The notes under the pieces were generated by a model, which worked only from the letters and a program-made list of their open reading frames with translations, searched no databases and was not told the origin of the DNA. From an uncultured bacterium (GTDB lineage: Bacteria > Verrucomicrobiota > Kiritimatiellia > RFP12 > UBA1067), in NCBI GenBank assembly GCA_902761275.1, contig CACWJS010000055.1:1-38872 (forward strand): a stretch of 38,872 nt of DNA, given 5' to 3'. Position 1 is the first letter of the stretch, and each line of letters begins with the position of its first letter. Positions 17,459-26,374 of this stretch are shown here, piece after piece. The position numbers and the translations under genes were made by a program.

Positions 17459-17477
17459 CCCCTACCATGGTAGGGGT
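17458..17477. repeat. 20-bp perfect palindrome at the -35 box
   Basis: The plus strand reads ACCCCTACCATGGTAGGGGT, its own reverse complement over all 20 bases with no loop. This makes it a better candidate for a protein-binding operator than for an RNA hairpin. It overlaps the last base of the TTGGCA -35 box of the giant operon. Its core TACCATGGTA also covers the start codon of the LamG surface-protein gene at 32183-32192, which may be chance. Confidence 0.7.
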
Positions 17478-17584
17478 CGGCGGAAAGGAGCGCCGCGACC
17501 TCCATCTCCTAAAAGGGGGAATGCATGCAAGAGGACTTGTGTTCAAAGAAATCTAAACTGACCAAACCCTTCTCGGAGGGGAAA

Positions 17585-17665
17585 GTGATGCGGCGGCCGA
17601 AGGCTCATGGACCCTCGGCGAATACGCCGTATCCATTCGCTCGGACCTTCGCTCCACCGCATCAC
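17585..17665 (-). terminator. Long structured hairpin after the beta-helix gene
   Basis: The 318 bases between the beta-helix gene and the giant TPR gene hold the promoter and palindrome noted above and this structure; I see no gene there. On the minus strand GTGATGCGGTGG pairs with CCGCCGCATCAC (12 bp, one G-U). Inside it CGAAGG pairs with CCTTCG, and inside that GCGAAT pairs with ATTCGC. It begins 19 bases after the stop of the beta-helix gene, the right place for a terminator or 3' stabiliser, but only a short U run follows. Confidence 0.4.
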
Positions 17666-17683
17666 GAACTGCGGTGCGACAAT

Positions 17684-19987
17684 TTAGGGGATGGTCGTCC
17701 GGTACTCGTCCTTGTAAAGCCCGATTTCGGCGAACGGTATCGGCTTGAAATTCGGCATCTCCTTCAAGAGCCTCGCGCCCGCAGCGAGCGAGTAGTCGCC
17801 GACGTCGAACGGCGTCTGCTCGTAGCCCTTCTCGCGCTTTGCGCGGAGCTTGTCCTCGTCGACCCAGCCCTGCTGCTCCCAGTAGTAGTCCGACACGTCG
17901 AACGAGGGTTTCGCAACGCGGACGAAGCCGAGATCCACCGGTTCCTGCGCCGTTCCGTCGAGGACTTTCACGTTCCTGTCGAGCGAACGGACGTAGTACG
18001 ACTTCCCGGTATGCTTGTTGTCGGGGATCTTGGACGAATCGCCCGTCGCGAAATCGTTCGCGCCTGGCGCGAGCCCTTTCGTGCGCACATACATGTTGCC
18101 TTCCGCAGTGATGCGGCTGTCAGGGATGTCGCGGCCGAGGCAGACGAGGAACGATGTCGAATACCCCGGAATGTCGAGGTAGAGATTGTTCCTGTATTCG
18201 TTGTCGACTGGCCCTGTGATTATGTTCGTGCCGTCCTTGTTCATCCAGTCCGCAAGGCGCGGATGCGCCTTGGCGAAGGCCGTGCCTTCCGCGAGGCCGA
18301 AGTGTCTGCTCACATCATTCCAGAACTTCTCGCGATCCTTCCACGCGTCCCAGAAAAGTCCGCGGTTGTCGAGGCGGATACCGCCCCAGCAGCCGGTGAA
18401 GATGTTGTTTTCAACTGTGATGTCGCGGCCGCCGCTGATGAACACGCCGAAGTGTCCGACATTGCGCAGTATGTTGCCATAGACCGTGGTGCCGCAGCAG
18501 AAGTCGTCGAGATAGATTCCGCTCGAAAGACCGACGGACGTGCCGATGTCGTTGTAGCGGATGATCGTCCCGTACGACCAGACGCCGTTCGCGTACAGCG
18601 CGCCAGAGTCGTCGTGGTCGCGGCACACATCGTATATGCGGCAGTACTCGACAAGATTCTCTGGGCCGCGGATGTCCATCGCGTGGCCGATCGCTCCGTG
18701 CATTTCGCAGTGGCGCACGGCATTGCCGCAGCCGTTCACGATGACGGCGTCGGCATATCCTCCGCTCAGAATGCCGAACTCGCTGAAGAGGCAGTTCTCT
18801 ACGACATTCCCGCCGCGTGTCATCGACTTCACCTCGCCGCCGGCAAGCGTCACGCCGTTGTCGAGAAGATTCTCGAAGTCGCACGACACGACCTTGTTGC
18901 GCAGACCGGAGACGCTCACGCCCTGGCGGACGCCGGAGAAGCGGCATCCCGCGACGACATTGCCGCTGCCGTTTTCAATGACGATGCAGTGCTCGCCGCA
19001 CTTCGCCGTAAAGACGATTCCTTCAATCCGCACATCTGACGCGCCCTTCAGCGAAATGAACGGACTATCGAAGGTGCCGACGGCGCATGTGGAACCGTCC
19101 GTGAAGCCCGCGTCCGGATAAAGGACGAGCTTTTTTGTCTTCGCGTCGAACGCCCATTCGCCGGGCTCGTCGATCTCTTCGAGAAGATTGAAGAAGACGA
19201 ACCGCGTATAGGTGTTGACGCTCTGCGGCGAAAGGCGGTTTACCTCGACGACATCCGCGCCGTTCGTAGACGCGAAGACGCCGGCCGAGCCGGCCTCGTA
19301 TCCCCATCCCGAGAGACACCCGAACAGAAACGCCTCGGAATCGGCGAGATCCCACCCCTTCGCGCGCTCGACCTTGAAATACGGGTTCTGCACCTTGCGT
19401 GGTTTTTCGTATATCACCACCTCGCGTTCGACTGTGCCGCAGAGAGCCTCCTTAGTCAGCCACCAGCGCTCGCGTCCGTTCGGCCAGTGCGAAATCGGCT
19501 GGTACTCGCCGTCGACGGTAAGTATCGGAATCCGCTTCTGAATCCCGCCGTGGAAAAGCCGAGAAAGGCCGGCAAAGCGGTTCGTGTAGATGTCTTCCGG
19601 AATGTCGATCGCGAGACACTTGCCGCGCACCTCCTTCTGGATGCGGCGCTCGAGATCGGTCTCGGAGAAAAGCGAGCCGACCCACGACGAGGCGGCGGGC
19701 TTCATATCCGAACCTTTGAAAATCCATCCTCCGGCGACAGTCGCCTTGCCGGGGTTCTTCGAGCGGATGACGATGCCGCCGTCATCCTTGCCAAGCTTAA
19801 TCGTCTTCATCACGCGATGCACGCCGTCGGCAAGCACAAGCTCGCAGCGCTCGCCCGGCTTGCGCCCCTCACGCAGTTTCGCAAGCGCCGCGCCGATGTC
19901 GTCGCCCGGCTTGACCACCACCTCGGCCGCGCATAGAGCGGTCGCGAAAAGCGCCGTTGCGGCGCAGACGCCAATGTTCTTAGTCAT
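17684..19987 (-). CDS. Secreted right-handed beta-helix protein, GH141-like
   Basis: 767 aa from ATG 19987, chosen because GGAGG precedes it; the signal peptide is MTKNIGVCAATALFATALCA. The N-terminal part matches the pattern I recall for GH141-like proteins: PGDDIGAALAKL, then a LADGVHRV strand, then IVIRSKNPGKATVAGG, a VDGEYQPISHWPN segment, and FFNLLEEIDEPGEWAFDAKTKKLVLYP. From about residue 340 to 620 short strands of a parallel beta-helix repeat (RIEGIVFTAKCG, NVVAGCRFSGV, NKVVSCDFENL, NLVEYCRIYDV, TVYGNILRNVG, ITVENNIFTGC). GH141 includes fucosidase and xylanase activities; the substrate here is unknown. It is the last gene of the SGNH/GH-A/phosphatase operon, 51 bases after the phosphatase, and is followed by the long hairpin at 17585-17665. 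Confidence 0.75.
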   Translation of the reverse strand: MTKNIGVCAATALFATALCAAEVVVKPGDDIGAALAKLREGRKPGERCELVLADGVHRVMKTIKLGKDDGGIVIRSKNPGKATVAGGWIFKGSDMKPAASSWVGSLFSETDLERRIQKEVRGKCLAIDIPEDIYTNRFAGLSRLFHGGIQKRIPILTVDGEYQPISHWPNGRERWWLTKEALCGTVEREVVIYEKPRKVQNPYFKVERAKGWDLADSEAFLFGCLSGWGYEAGSAGVFASTNGADVVEVNRLSPQSVNTYTRFVFFNLLEEIDEPGEWAFDAKTKKLVLYPDAGFTDGSTCAVGTFDSPFISLKGASDVRIEGIVFTAKCGEHCIVIENGSGNVVAGCRFSGVRQGVSVSGLRNKVVSCDFENLLDNGVTLAGGEVKSMTRGGNVVENCLFSEFGILSGGYADAVIVNGCGNAVRHCEMHGAIGHAMDIRGPENLVEYCRIYDVCRDHDDSGALYANGVWSYGTIIRYNDIGTSVGLSSGIYLDDFCCGTTVYGNILRNVGHFGVFISGGRDITVENNIFTGCWGGIRLDNRGLFWDAWKDREKFWNDVSRHFGLAEGTAFAKAHPRLADWMNKDGTNIITGPVDNEYRNNLYLDIPGYSTSFLVCLGRDIPDSRITAEGNMYVRTKGLAPGANDFATGDSSKIPDNKHTGKSYYVRSLDRNVKVLDGTAQEPVDLGFVRVAKPSFDVSDYYWEQQGWVDEDKLRAKREKGYEQTPFDVGDYSLAAGARLLKEMPNFKPIPFAEIGLYKDEYRTTIP

Positions 19988-20012
19988 ATCAACCTCCAAT
20001 GCTTTTCATTAA

Positions 20013-20030
20013 ACAGGATTTACAGGATTA
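20013..20030. repeat. Two 9-base tandem repeats in the phosphatase/beta-helix gap
   Basis: The plus strand reads ACAGGATTT then ACAGGATTA; on the minus strand this is AATCCTGTAAATCCTGT. The motif lies between the phosphatase stop and the ribosome site of the beta-helix gene. I have the impression that this nonamer recurs between genes in many environmental genomes; a genome-wide count would confirm this. Confidence 0.6.
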
Positions 20031-20038
20031 GCAGAACT

Positions 20039-21334
20039 TTACGGTGTCGTGGCCGGTTCGAGCAGGATTGCACGGACGGTCTCGATTTCCTTCTCGGTTA
20101 TGCCAAGGGACTTCAAGTACAAGACTATGCGCTCGTTCCAGGGCGTGTCGGCATCGCCGTACTTTCCAAAGCCCTCGTCGAAATGATGCTCGCCGCGCCA
20201 GTCGCCGGGATTGGCGTCTGGCATGTCGGGGTAGAAAGTCACCTCCCAGTCAGTCTCCGTCTCGTGGCGGCTCACGCCGAGGACGGCGTTGAGAACCCAT
20301 GCAAGGGAGCCGGTGCGATCGGCGCCACCGCTGCAATGGAAGTATATCGGGTAGTTGGCCTTGTCGCAGAACACGCGGAAATTGTCAGCCATCGCCTTGC
20401 CGCCGTCCTTGTCGGTAAAGAGCCACTTGTAGCTCTGCGACGAACGGTGGATGTAATTGACGCCCTTCCCGAGCGGCGAGACGACGAGCCCACCTGTTTC
20501 GCCTGTCGTGCGCAAGTCGAGATCGGTCTTGATGCCAAGGACGTCCGTCATGTAGACGATGTCGTCGGGCATGAGGCGTATCTTGCCGGGGATGTCGCCG
20601 GTCTGGCTGTCGCCGTTGAGCGTGCAGCCGCGATAGACCATGCCCTGCCGAACCCTCCTGCCGCCGAGCCCCACGCGGCCGCCGAAGTCGCGAACGTTGA
20701 AGATCTTCGGCCCGTCAAGCTTGATCCACCGCGGCGCCATATCCTCGGTCCTGAACTCCGACACCGGCGTTTCGGCGATGTCCTTCGAGCGCTCGCAGCC
20801 ATGGCTTGGGCAGCACTGCATGGAGCACCTGCGGCGACAGGAAATCTTCCAGTAATATCTCGCGCCGACTTCGAGGTTTGCGCCCTCGACCTCTATGCGA
20901 TACTCGTGGACGGCCTTGGGGTCGAAAGCGTCGCCGTCGTTCGGCCCCGGGCTCGGGTCCTGCCACACGACAAACACGCGGGCATCGGAAAGGTCGCTCT
21001 TCTTGCCGATAAAGACCTTCCACGGGCCGTTCCACGACGGGCCCTTCTTGTTACCGGGATCGCGGAAGCGAAACACGAGCGGGCGTGACGAGCGGTGCAA
21101 GGTTCCGCAGTGCAGGTCTTTGTCGTCCTTGTTCGCCTTGAAGTAGGCAATGCGTTCCTCAAGCGAAGGAATCGAAAGCACAGTCTTCTGGACGTCGGGC
21201 AGGAGCGGAACGATTTCGCCGCCGACAGGCGAGACTGGCTCGAGCGGGCGTGCAGCGCCCTGCATAGGCGCGGCAAGAGCCGATGCCGCGACGAGCGCCG
21301 CGAACGTAAAAAACGCAGTCTTCAGAAAACCCAT
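20039..21334 (-). CDS. Secreted tyrosine-protein phosphatase with N-terminal Ig-like domain
   Basis: 431 aa. ATG 21334 lies one base after the stop of the upstream hydrolase (TGA C ATG), so the two are translationally coupled. Signal peptide MGFLKTAFFTFAALVAASALAA. Residues about 30-200 form an Ig/FN3-like beta domain (LVFRFRDPGNKKG, YRIEVEGANLEVGARYYWKIS) with a Cys-rich patch RRRCSMQCC. The C-terminal half is a Y_phosphatase3-type domain: FNVRDFGG, TDLDLRTTGETGG, and the P-loop HCSGGADRTGS with Cys334 and Arg340 in the C-x5-R signature. The likely reaction is dephosphorylation of phosphotyrosine or another phospho-ester such as a sugar phosphate or inositol phosphate. Its export and its place between glycan enzymes suggest an extracytoplasmic, perhaps carbohydrate-linked, substrate. 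Kinase counter-signalling in the periplasm seems less likely. Confidence 0.82.
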   Translation of the reverse strand: MGFLKTAFFTFAALVAASALAAPMQGAARPLEPVSPVGGEIVPLLPDVQKTVLSIPSLEERIAYFKANKDDKDLHCGTLHRSSRPLVFRFRDPGNKKGPSWNGPWKVFIGKKSDLSDARVFVVWQDPSPGPNDGDAFDPKAVHEYRIEVEGANLEVGARYYWKISCRRRCSMQCCPSHGCERSKDIAETPVSEFRTEDMAPRWIKLDGPKIFNVRDFGGRVGLGGRRVRQGMVYRGCTLNGDSQTGDIPGKIRLMPDDIVYMTDVLGIKTDLDLRTTGETGGLVVSPLGKGVNYIHRSSQSYKWLFTDKDGGKAMADNFRVFCDKANYPIYFHCSGGADRTGSLAWVLNAVLGVSRHETETDWEVTFYPDMPDANPGDWRGEHHFDEGFGKYGDADTPWNERIVLYLKSLGITEKEIETVRAILLEPATTP

Positions 21335-21335
21335 G

Positions 21336-24164
21336 TCATTCCACCTTCCCCACGTCCGCCGCCGGAGGCAAGACAGCCGCCGCGATCGCATCGCCGAGCG
21401 CCGCGGGCTCGACACCCTCGGCAGATACAAAGAACGGCACAGGCGACAGTGCGCGTTTCCCGCCCGGCTCCTTCCTCAGATCGTTGCCCATCGCATCCGT
21501 CGCAATCCAACCGGACGGAAGTTTCGTAGCGTCGAAGACGGGCCGGCCCATCTCAAGGCAGTCGTCGAAGATGACGGCGCTCGCGCGCGAGCCGTCCGAA
21601 AACACCCGGAGCTTCGCGCCTTTCGGCGCTTTGACCTCGCGGTGCGGCGTCATCGCGTCGATAAAGTATGCGGTAGTCGCCGTCGCGGCGCCCCAGCCTG
21701 TCAGCGAACGGTCGTAGTCGATCGTGTTGAGGAGTCCTCCGTTGCGGCAGCCGTCGGTGTTGAACATGCCGAAGATGAACACGCGGTCGATGCCGTCGAA
21801 GAAGGAGTCGCACCAGCCGCGCACGCCGAAGGCTGTGTGCGACTCGCATCCGTCGCGGTCGTAGCGCCACGAATAGAAGCTCGATCCGCCGAAGATGTTG
21901 CCTTCCGTGTTCCAGAGCTCCGAACCCGCGTGCTCCTTGAACTCCTTCTTGTACGACGCGACGATCTTCTCGACGCCGAACTCGCCCGTCCCAGGAATCC
22001 CCATGTAGTAGTAGTGCATCGAATTATAGTCGACCTTCTCCTCTATCGGGCGCTTCCTCGCGGCCGCGGCGTACTGCCCTGCGTTGTTGAACTCGTTGCA
22101 GTAGCCGAGCACCTTGGCGTCGGGATTTCCCTCGCGGATCCCCTTCGCGCCGGCGTGGAACACGTCCATGAACTGCCACTTTTCGCCCTTGAAAAACGTA
22201 TCCCAGTAGGGCTCGTTCCACATCTCGAAGTGGTCGATACGGCCTTTGAAGTGGGCTGCGAGCTCCCGGCAGTATGTCCTGAACGCCTCGATGTCGCAGA
22301 GAACGACTTTGTAGCTGCGGGCCTTCTTGTCGACATCCCTGCGCCGCTTGTCGATGTCCGCAAGTATCTCGTCTTCGTCGGAATCGAGATTCATCTCGCC
22401 GGAATCGGGCAGCTTTATGGCGTTCTCTTTCGCCTCGGCGCGTTTCTTCGCGTTTTCGTCCTCGATCCATTTCTCGGTGTAGAACCACTTCGGCGGGTAG
22501 TCCGGCATGCCGAGGATGCTGAACCCGTACGAACGCAGCGCGTCGACCTCGGCGTCCGCCCAGCGGTATTCACCTCTCTTCGGATTGGCATAGCCCATCT
22601 TCGTGATCTGCGAACAATCGTGTATGCGTTCCCACGTGAGGCCGATCGCCCTCGCGTGCGCAAGTATCTGCGGAGATATGCGCGCATGGATGCCGAAACG
22701 TCCCTTCGCGCCGGTCGCGCGCGGCTTCGGGAGCCTCCCCATAATCGTTTCGAGTTTTTGCGCGTCGTTTGCGTCGTCCGGCACGAGCTCTACGCGCAGG
22801 ATGCCGTTCAGCCCCGGATCGAAGTCTATCGACTTTTCTTCCCCGGCTACGAGGTCGAGATGCAGCTCGGCCCCTTTTTTGTCCGGGAATCCCGTCACCT
22901 TCAGCGTCGCTCCGACCGTGCGCCCCTTCCCCGTTCCGTCGACAGGCCACGCGCCGACAGTCAGCGGAAGGTTCTCGCCCCATTCGACGATGTGCGGATC
23001 GATGCCCGGCGTCCCCCATTCCGACGTCCCGAAAAACGCGGAATCGACGAGAACTCCCTTTGCGCCGCAGTGCGGCGTTATCGACAGGCGGACGGTCCGC
23101 ACGCCCTTCGGCATCGGCTTTGTCGTCAGCGAGACGAGCTGCCAGCCGCTTCCGGGGACAAGGGGAACCGTTGTGCCCCTTATCTCGAACGACTTCTGGC
23201 TGGACTTTCCCCCTATCGTGACGCTCGCCCCCGGATCTTCGGACTTCGCCCACAGCGCAAAGGTGTACTTCCGTCCCTGGGCTACGGGAATCTCTATCGA
23301 CTCGATGTTGCCGTGGCAGGAGAATTTTCCGTCTGGCTTCTTCCGTCCGGCGAAGCGCATGCTGTGAGTCCCGGTATGCCCCTCGTCCGCGCGGGAGAGC
23401 GAAGGCTCGCATAGGACTTCGTCCGGGTCGAAGTTCGACGGATCATAGCACCAGAATGGATCTGTCCCGCTCTCGAACGAGCCGCGCGGGATGAGGTTCC
23501 CTTCGACAACTGGTTGCGGCGGAGGAGGTTTCGGCGACGGGAAGGGATTTTCGAGATACTCCTCTACCTTCACGTCGTCTATCGCGAATATGCCGGCGGA
23601 GCCCTGCCCGATCATGATGCCGAACTGTCCCCTGTCCATGCTGCACGAACTCCTGCCGCCGAAAGAATACTCCTTCCACTCGTCTGTCAGCCGCACCCAC
23701 GTACCCCCACACGGCGTCCGCCAGGAGCCCGCGATTTCGCGGACCGTCACGGTCACGCCGGAAGGGTGGTCGAAACCCCTCGCCTTGAATGTGATCTTGT
23801 ACCAGTAGCCCTTCTTGAGGTTCCATCCGGGCGAGAACACCTGCAGTTCGCCGCCGGCGATGCTGCGCACGTCCATGAGAAACGCGCGGCCCTTGCCGTC
23901 CGCGCCGACCGTGCTGCCGTAGTTAACCTTGCGGTCGCCCCAGATGCCAGACCACCATCCGCGCGGATGGCCCTTCTTTCCCGGCACCATGTCGTCGAAG
24001 TTCCACGACCCCATCACCTTGGGCGGCGTCGCCTTGCGCTTTTCGTATTCCGCCTTGGCCTTCTCGCCGACGTCAAGCTCGATGTCGAGTTCGTCCAGCG
24101 ACCCGATGTCGGCGGTCGGCGACGCCGCTGCGAGAACCGCCGCAAAAGCAAGACACGCCGTCAT
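21336..24164 (-). CDS. Secreted clan GH-A glycoside hydrolase with carbohydrate-binding modules
   Basis: 942 aa. ATG 24164 was chosen because AGGAGG lies seven bases before it; a GTG six bases upstream is too close. Signal peptide MTACLAFAAVLAAAS. Two jelly-roll CBM-like domains follow: about residues 45-205 (WNFDDMVPG...FAIDDVKVEEYLENPFP) and about 220-400 (GNLIPRGSFESGTDPF...), separated by a proline linker PKPPPPQP. The C-terminal half (about 480-900) is a TIM barrel with Glu651 in FEMWNEP, the acid/base signature of clan GH-A, and Glu754 in LWNTEG as the probable nucleophile. The family could be GH39-like, GH30-like or unclassified. Substrate is unknown. The gene lies 33 bases after the SGNH gene and its stop nearly touches the phosphatase start. 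Confidence 0.8.
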   Translation of the reverse strand: MTACLAFAAVLAAASPTADIGSLDELDIELDVGEKAKAEYEKRKATPPKVMGSWNFDDMVPGKKGHPRGWWSGIWGDRKVNYGSTVGADGKGRAFLMDVRSIAGGELQVFSPGWNLKKGYWYKITFKARGFDHPSGVTVTVREIAGSWRTPCGGTWVRLTDEWKEYSFGGRSSCSMDRGQFGIMIGQGSAGIFAIDDVKVEEYLENPFPSPKPPPPQPVVEGNLIPRGSFESGTDPFWCYDPSNFDPDEVLCEPSLSRADEGHTGTHSMRFAGRKKPDGKFSCHGNIESIEIPVAQGRKYTFALWAKSEDPGASVTIGGKSSQKSFEIRGTTVPLVPGSGWQLVSLTTKPMPKGVRTVRLSITPHCGAKGVLVDSAFFGTSEWGTPGIDPHIVEWGENLPLTVGAWPVDGTGKGRTVGATLKVTGFPDKKGAELHLDLVAGEEKSIDFDPGLNGILRVELVPDDANDAQKLETIMGRLPKPRATGAKGRFGIHARISPQILAHARAIGLTWERIHDCSQITKMGYANPKRGEYRWADAEVDALRSYGFSILGMPDYPPKWFYTEKWIEDENAKKRAEAKENAIKLPDSGEMNLDSDEDEILADIDKRRRDVDKKARSYKVVLCDIEAFRTYCRELAAHFKGRIDHFEMWNEPYWDTFFKGEKWQFMDVFHAGAKGIREGNPDAKVLGYCNEFNNAGQYAAAARKRPIEEKVDYNSMHYYYMGIPGTGEFGVEKIVASYKKEFKEHAGSELWNTEGNIFGGSSFYSWRYDRDGCESHTAFGVRGWCDSFFDGIDRVFIFGMFNTDGCRNGGLLNTIDYDRSLTGWGAATATTAYFIDAMTPHREVKAPKGAKLRVFSDGSRASAVIFDDCLEMGRPVFDATKLPSGWIATDAMGNDLRKEPGGKRALSPVPFFVSAEGVEPAALGDAIAAAVLPPAADVGKVE

Positions 24165-24197
24165 GACCACTCCTCCTTATGTATTTGTGCCGAGAAA

Positions 24198-26207
24198 TCA
24201 CTGCTTTGCCGGCGTCCACACCTTGAAGCCGGCTATTCCGCTCTTCGCGCCCTTCGGCAGTTTTATAGTCAGTTCGTGCCGTCCTTTCGAGCAACCCTGG
24301 ACGAGCAACTTCTCCTCGCCCGCTTCCATCGGCTTCAGGCGGTCGGTGAACATAGGATGGACGGACCAGAACGTCTTTGCCCCCGGCGCTGGACGGTTGC
24401 CCTTCCAATGCGGCCAGAGAGCCCATGCGCGGACGGGTATCGAAAGTCGGCCGGACTTCGAGACAAACGGATCGGACGTAATGCCCTCGCCGTCCTCGCC
24501 AGTGACGGAACCTGTCACCTTGAAACGCGCCGGCACGAGCTGGCACGAGCGCGGTATCTCGCCAATCGCGTGGAAGACGTTTGTCGTCGGATCGCCGCCT
24601 CTCGGGGGCAGTATCTCAAGCGTCCAATCCTCCTCCACCGGCGCAGCAGGGCCGAGGGAGAAGTCCTGAAGGCCGGGGAACCACATGATGAGCGGCGTCG
24701 GGCGCGTAGCGGCCCAGAGCTCGGGCATACCCGCAAGGGGCTTGCCGTCGAGGAGAACCTCGGCGTCGAGCCCGGCGTCCGCCGTGCCGTCGGAAACTGC
24801 CACAACCCTGTTGCCGTCGAACGAGAACGTAAGAGTGCCGTCAGAGCCCGTCTTTACGCACTTCCCGTCGCCGACAGGGAAGAACCTCTCGCAGCCAGTC
24901 GCCGCCTCGTCGCCGCAGGAGCCGGGGATGCGAATCAACTCCTCCTCGATGTAGTCCTTGTACTGCATCTGCCCTGCGCCGTTGAGATGGATGCCGTCGG
25001 CGAGATAGAAGCCCTTCTTGAGCCCCTTCCCGACGAGATGGCGGCACCACTTGTCGTTGAGGTCGATGATGTGGCAGTGGTACTTCTCCGCCGCCTCGAG
25101 TATGCCGAGCGAGCGGGCGTCGCGCTTCTCAAGAAGCTCGGCGGGCTCCTTGTCGTAGCTTGCGAGATGGCTCGTCCAAAGGACGATCTCGGCGGCGGTG
25201 TTCTCGCGCGCCCACTTCACCATCTCCGTGTAAAGCCGGACGTCGCCGTAGTCGTGGAAGAAGAGAAGATCGGGATAGAAACCGCCGACGTCGCGCTTGA
25301 ACTGGTCGCGAAGCTTGTCGGCCTCGAAGCCTCCAATCGCAAGGTTCTTCCAGGTGAATTCCGCAGTCGGATAGCGGGCCATCAGGTCGCGCATCAAAAG
25401 ACGGCTCCAGAACTGCCAGACGATGGACTGCCCGTAGAAAAGGACGCGCACCTTCGCGGGCTTTTCGGCAGTCGACTCCTCGAGCTTTTTCAGCGTGCGC
25501 TGGATGTACTTGAGCGAAGGCGCGTTCGCGTTCCCCTTCATCGGCTCGCGCTTCGGGAATGTGGACTCGTCAAACTGCCAGATGACGTCCCGCTTCTTCG
25601 GGAGGAACCCCGGCTGCTCGGCGGCGAGCAATCTCTTTGCGTCCTCGGGAGACTTCCGCGAAAACGCCGTCTTGAGCTGTATGTCGTCGCCATCAACGCC
25701 ATAGAAGCACTCGTGCGAATAGCCAACGGGAGCGCTGCCGACGAGTTCGCTGCAGTTGCCGGTCCATGTGCGGATCTCGCCGTCCGCGAAGAAGCTTGGG
25801 CGCGAATAAGGCGTAGACATCTCGGTCAAGAAATACCACTTGCCGTCCGGCGCGTCGACCTCGGCGCCGATTATGCCGTCCGTCGGGCTGTACATCCTCA
25901 CCTTTGTTCCCTTGGGGAATCCATAGCCGAAGTCGATCTGCACGCGCAGCTCTATCGCTTTCGGGAAAATCCACTTGACGAGCGCCGAGTTCGCGCCTGC
26001 GCGGGTCTCGTACTTTACCCCGTCCTCCACCGGACAGTTCTCGAGAATGTATTTCGCGCTGCCGGAGATGTTCCCGTTGACGAGCACCTTGCCGTCAAAG
26101 AGCGACAGACCCACGAGCTGGCCGCCGCTATGCACTTCATTCAACTCGCCCGCGAACGACGCCGCGAGAACGGCGAACGACGCCAGAGCAACTGTCTTTT
26201 TTCCCAT
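24198..26207 (-). CDS. Secreted SGNH/GDSL hydrolase (carbohydrate esterase-like)
   Basis: 669 aa. ATG 26207 was chosen for its AAGGAG site six bases upstream and the clean signal peptide MGKKTVALASFAVLAASFAGE. After about 220 residues of beta-rich sequence the SGNH domain (about 255-420) shows block I VRVLFYGQSIVW with nucleophile Ser261, block II IGGFEAD, block III DLLFFHDYGD (Asp rather than the usual Asn), and block V DGIHLNGAG with Asp404 and His407. A further beta domain with small-ligand-binding look closes the protein (VAVSDGTADAGLDAEVLLDG and after). It probably removes acetyl or similar esters from a polysaccharide, preparing it for the GH-A enzyme encoded next. It is the first gene of a four-gene operon reading away from the XylR-type regulator. 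Confidence 0.8.
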   Translation of the reverse strand: MGKKTVALASFAVLAASFAGELNEVHSGGQLVGLSLFDGKVLVNGNISGSAKYILENCPVEDGVKYETRAGANSALVKWIFPKAIELRVQIDFGYGFPKGTKVRMYSPTDGIIGAEVDAPDGKWYFLTEMSTPYSRPSFFADGEIRTWTGNCSELVGSAPVGYSHECFYGVDGDDIQLKTAFSRKSPEDAKRLLAAEQPGFLPKKRDVIWQFDESTFPKREPMKGNANAPSLKYIQRTLKKLEESTAEKPAKVRVLFYGQSIVWQFWSRLLMRDLMARYPTAEFTWKNLAIGGFEADKLRDQFKRDVGGFYPDLLFFHDYGDVRLYTEMVKWARENTAAEIVLWTSHLASYDKEPAELLEKRDARSLGILEAAEKYHCHIIDLNDKWCRHLVGKGLKKGFYLADGIHLNGAGQMQYKDYIEEELIRIPGSCGDEAATGCERFFPVGDGKCVKTGSDGTLTFSFDGNRVVAVSDGTADAGLDAEVLLDGKPLAGMPELWAATRPTPLIMWFPGLQDFSLGPAAPVEEDWTLEILPPRGGDPTTNVFHAIGEIPRSCQLVPARFKVTGSVTGEDGEGITSDPFVSKSGRLSIPVRAWALWPHWKGNRPAPGAKTFWSVHPMFTDRLKPMEAGEEKLLVQGCSKGRHELTIKLPKGAKSGIAGFKVWTPAKQ

Positions 26208-26261
26208 CGAAAGCTCCTTTCGTGTTCGGCAAAAGGCATGGACTGCCAAATGTCATCGGGA

Positions 26262-26291
26262 ATATTATCATTCCGTCTTGCCCCATGTCAA
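26262..26291 (-). promoter_or_regulatory. Promoter of the SGNH/GH-A/phosphatase/beta-helix operon
   Basis: Minus strand TTGACA (26286-26291), 18-base spacer, TGATAATAT as an extended -10 (TAATAT at 26262-26267). The 18-base spacing and TG-n element match the promoters at 32237-32266 and 35475-35504. Confidence 0.75.
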
Positions 26292-26349
26292 CAGCAAGCA
26301 GTCTGCTATCCGGCAAAACTTATATCATCTATCTGCCAACGGCGAAAAG
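26292..26349 (-). promoter_or_regulatory. Conserved upstream element, copy at the SGNH operon
   Basis: These 58 bases directly upstream of the -35 box align without gaps to the same position upstream of two surface-protein promoters (32267-32324 and 35505-35562). The plus-strand core is ATCCnGCAA, then TTATRTCATYTATCYGCY, then AAYGGCGAAAAG. On the minus strand this copy holds an imperfect direct repeat of TTTT(C)GCCG...GCAGA about 30 bases apart. It lies between the operon and the divergent XylR-type regulator, so it is a likely binding site of that regulator. Confidence 0.55.
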
Positions 26350-26374
26350 ACCCTGGCCTTGCCGGCCTCGCCGC

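Noticed and set aside
17585-17665. Cloverleaf-like folding as a tRNA
   Set aside because: The length is near 80 but there is no TTCRA arm, no D-arm motif, and a 12-bp outer stem; it folds as a long hairpin.
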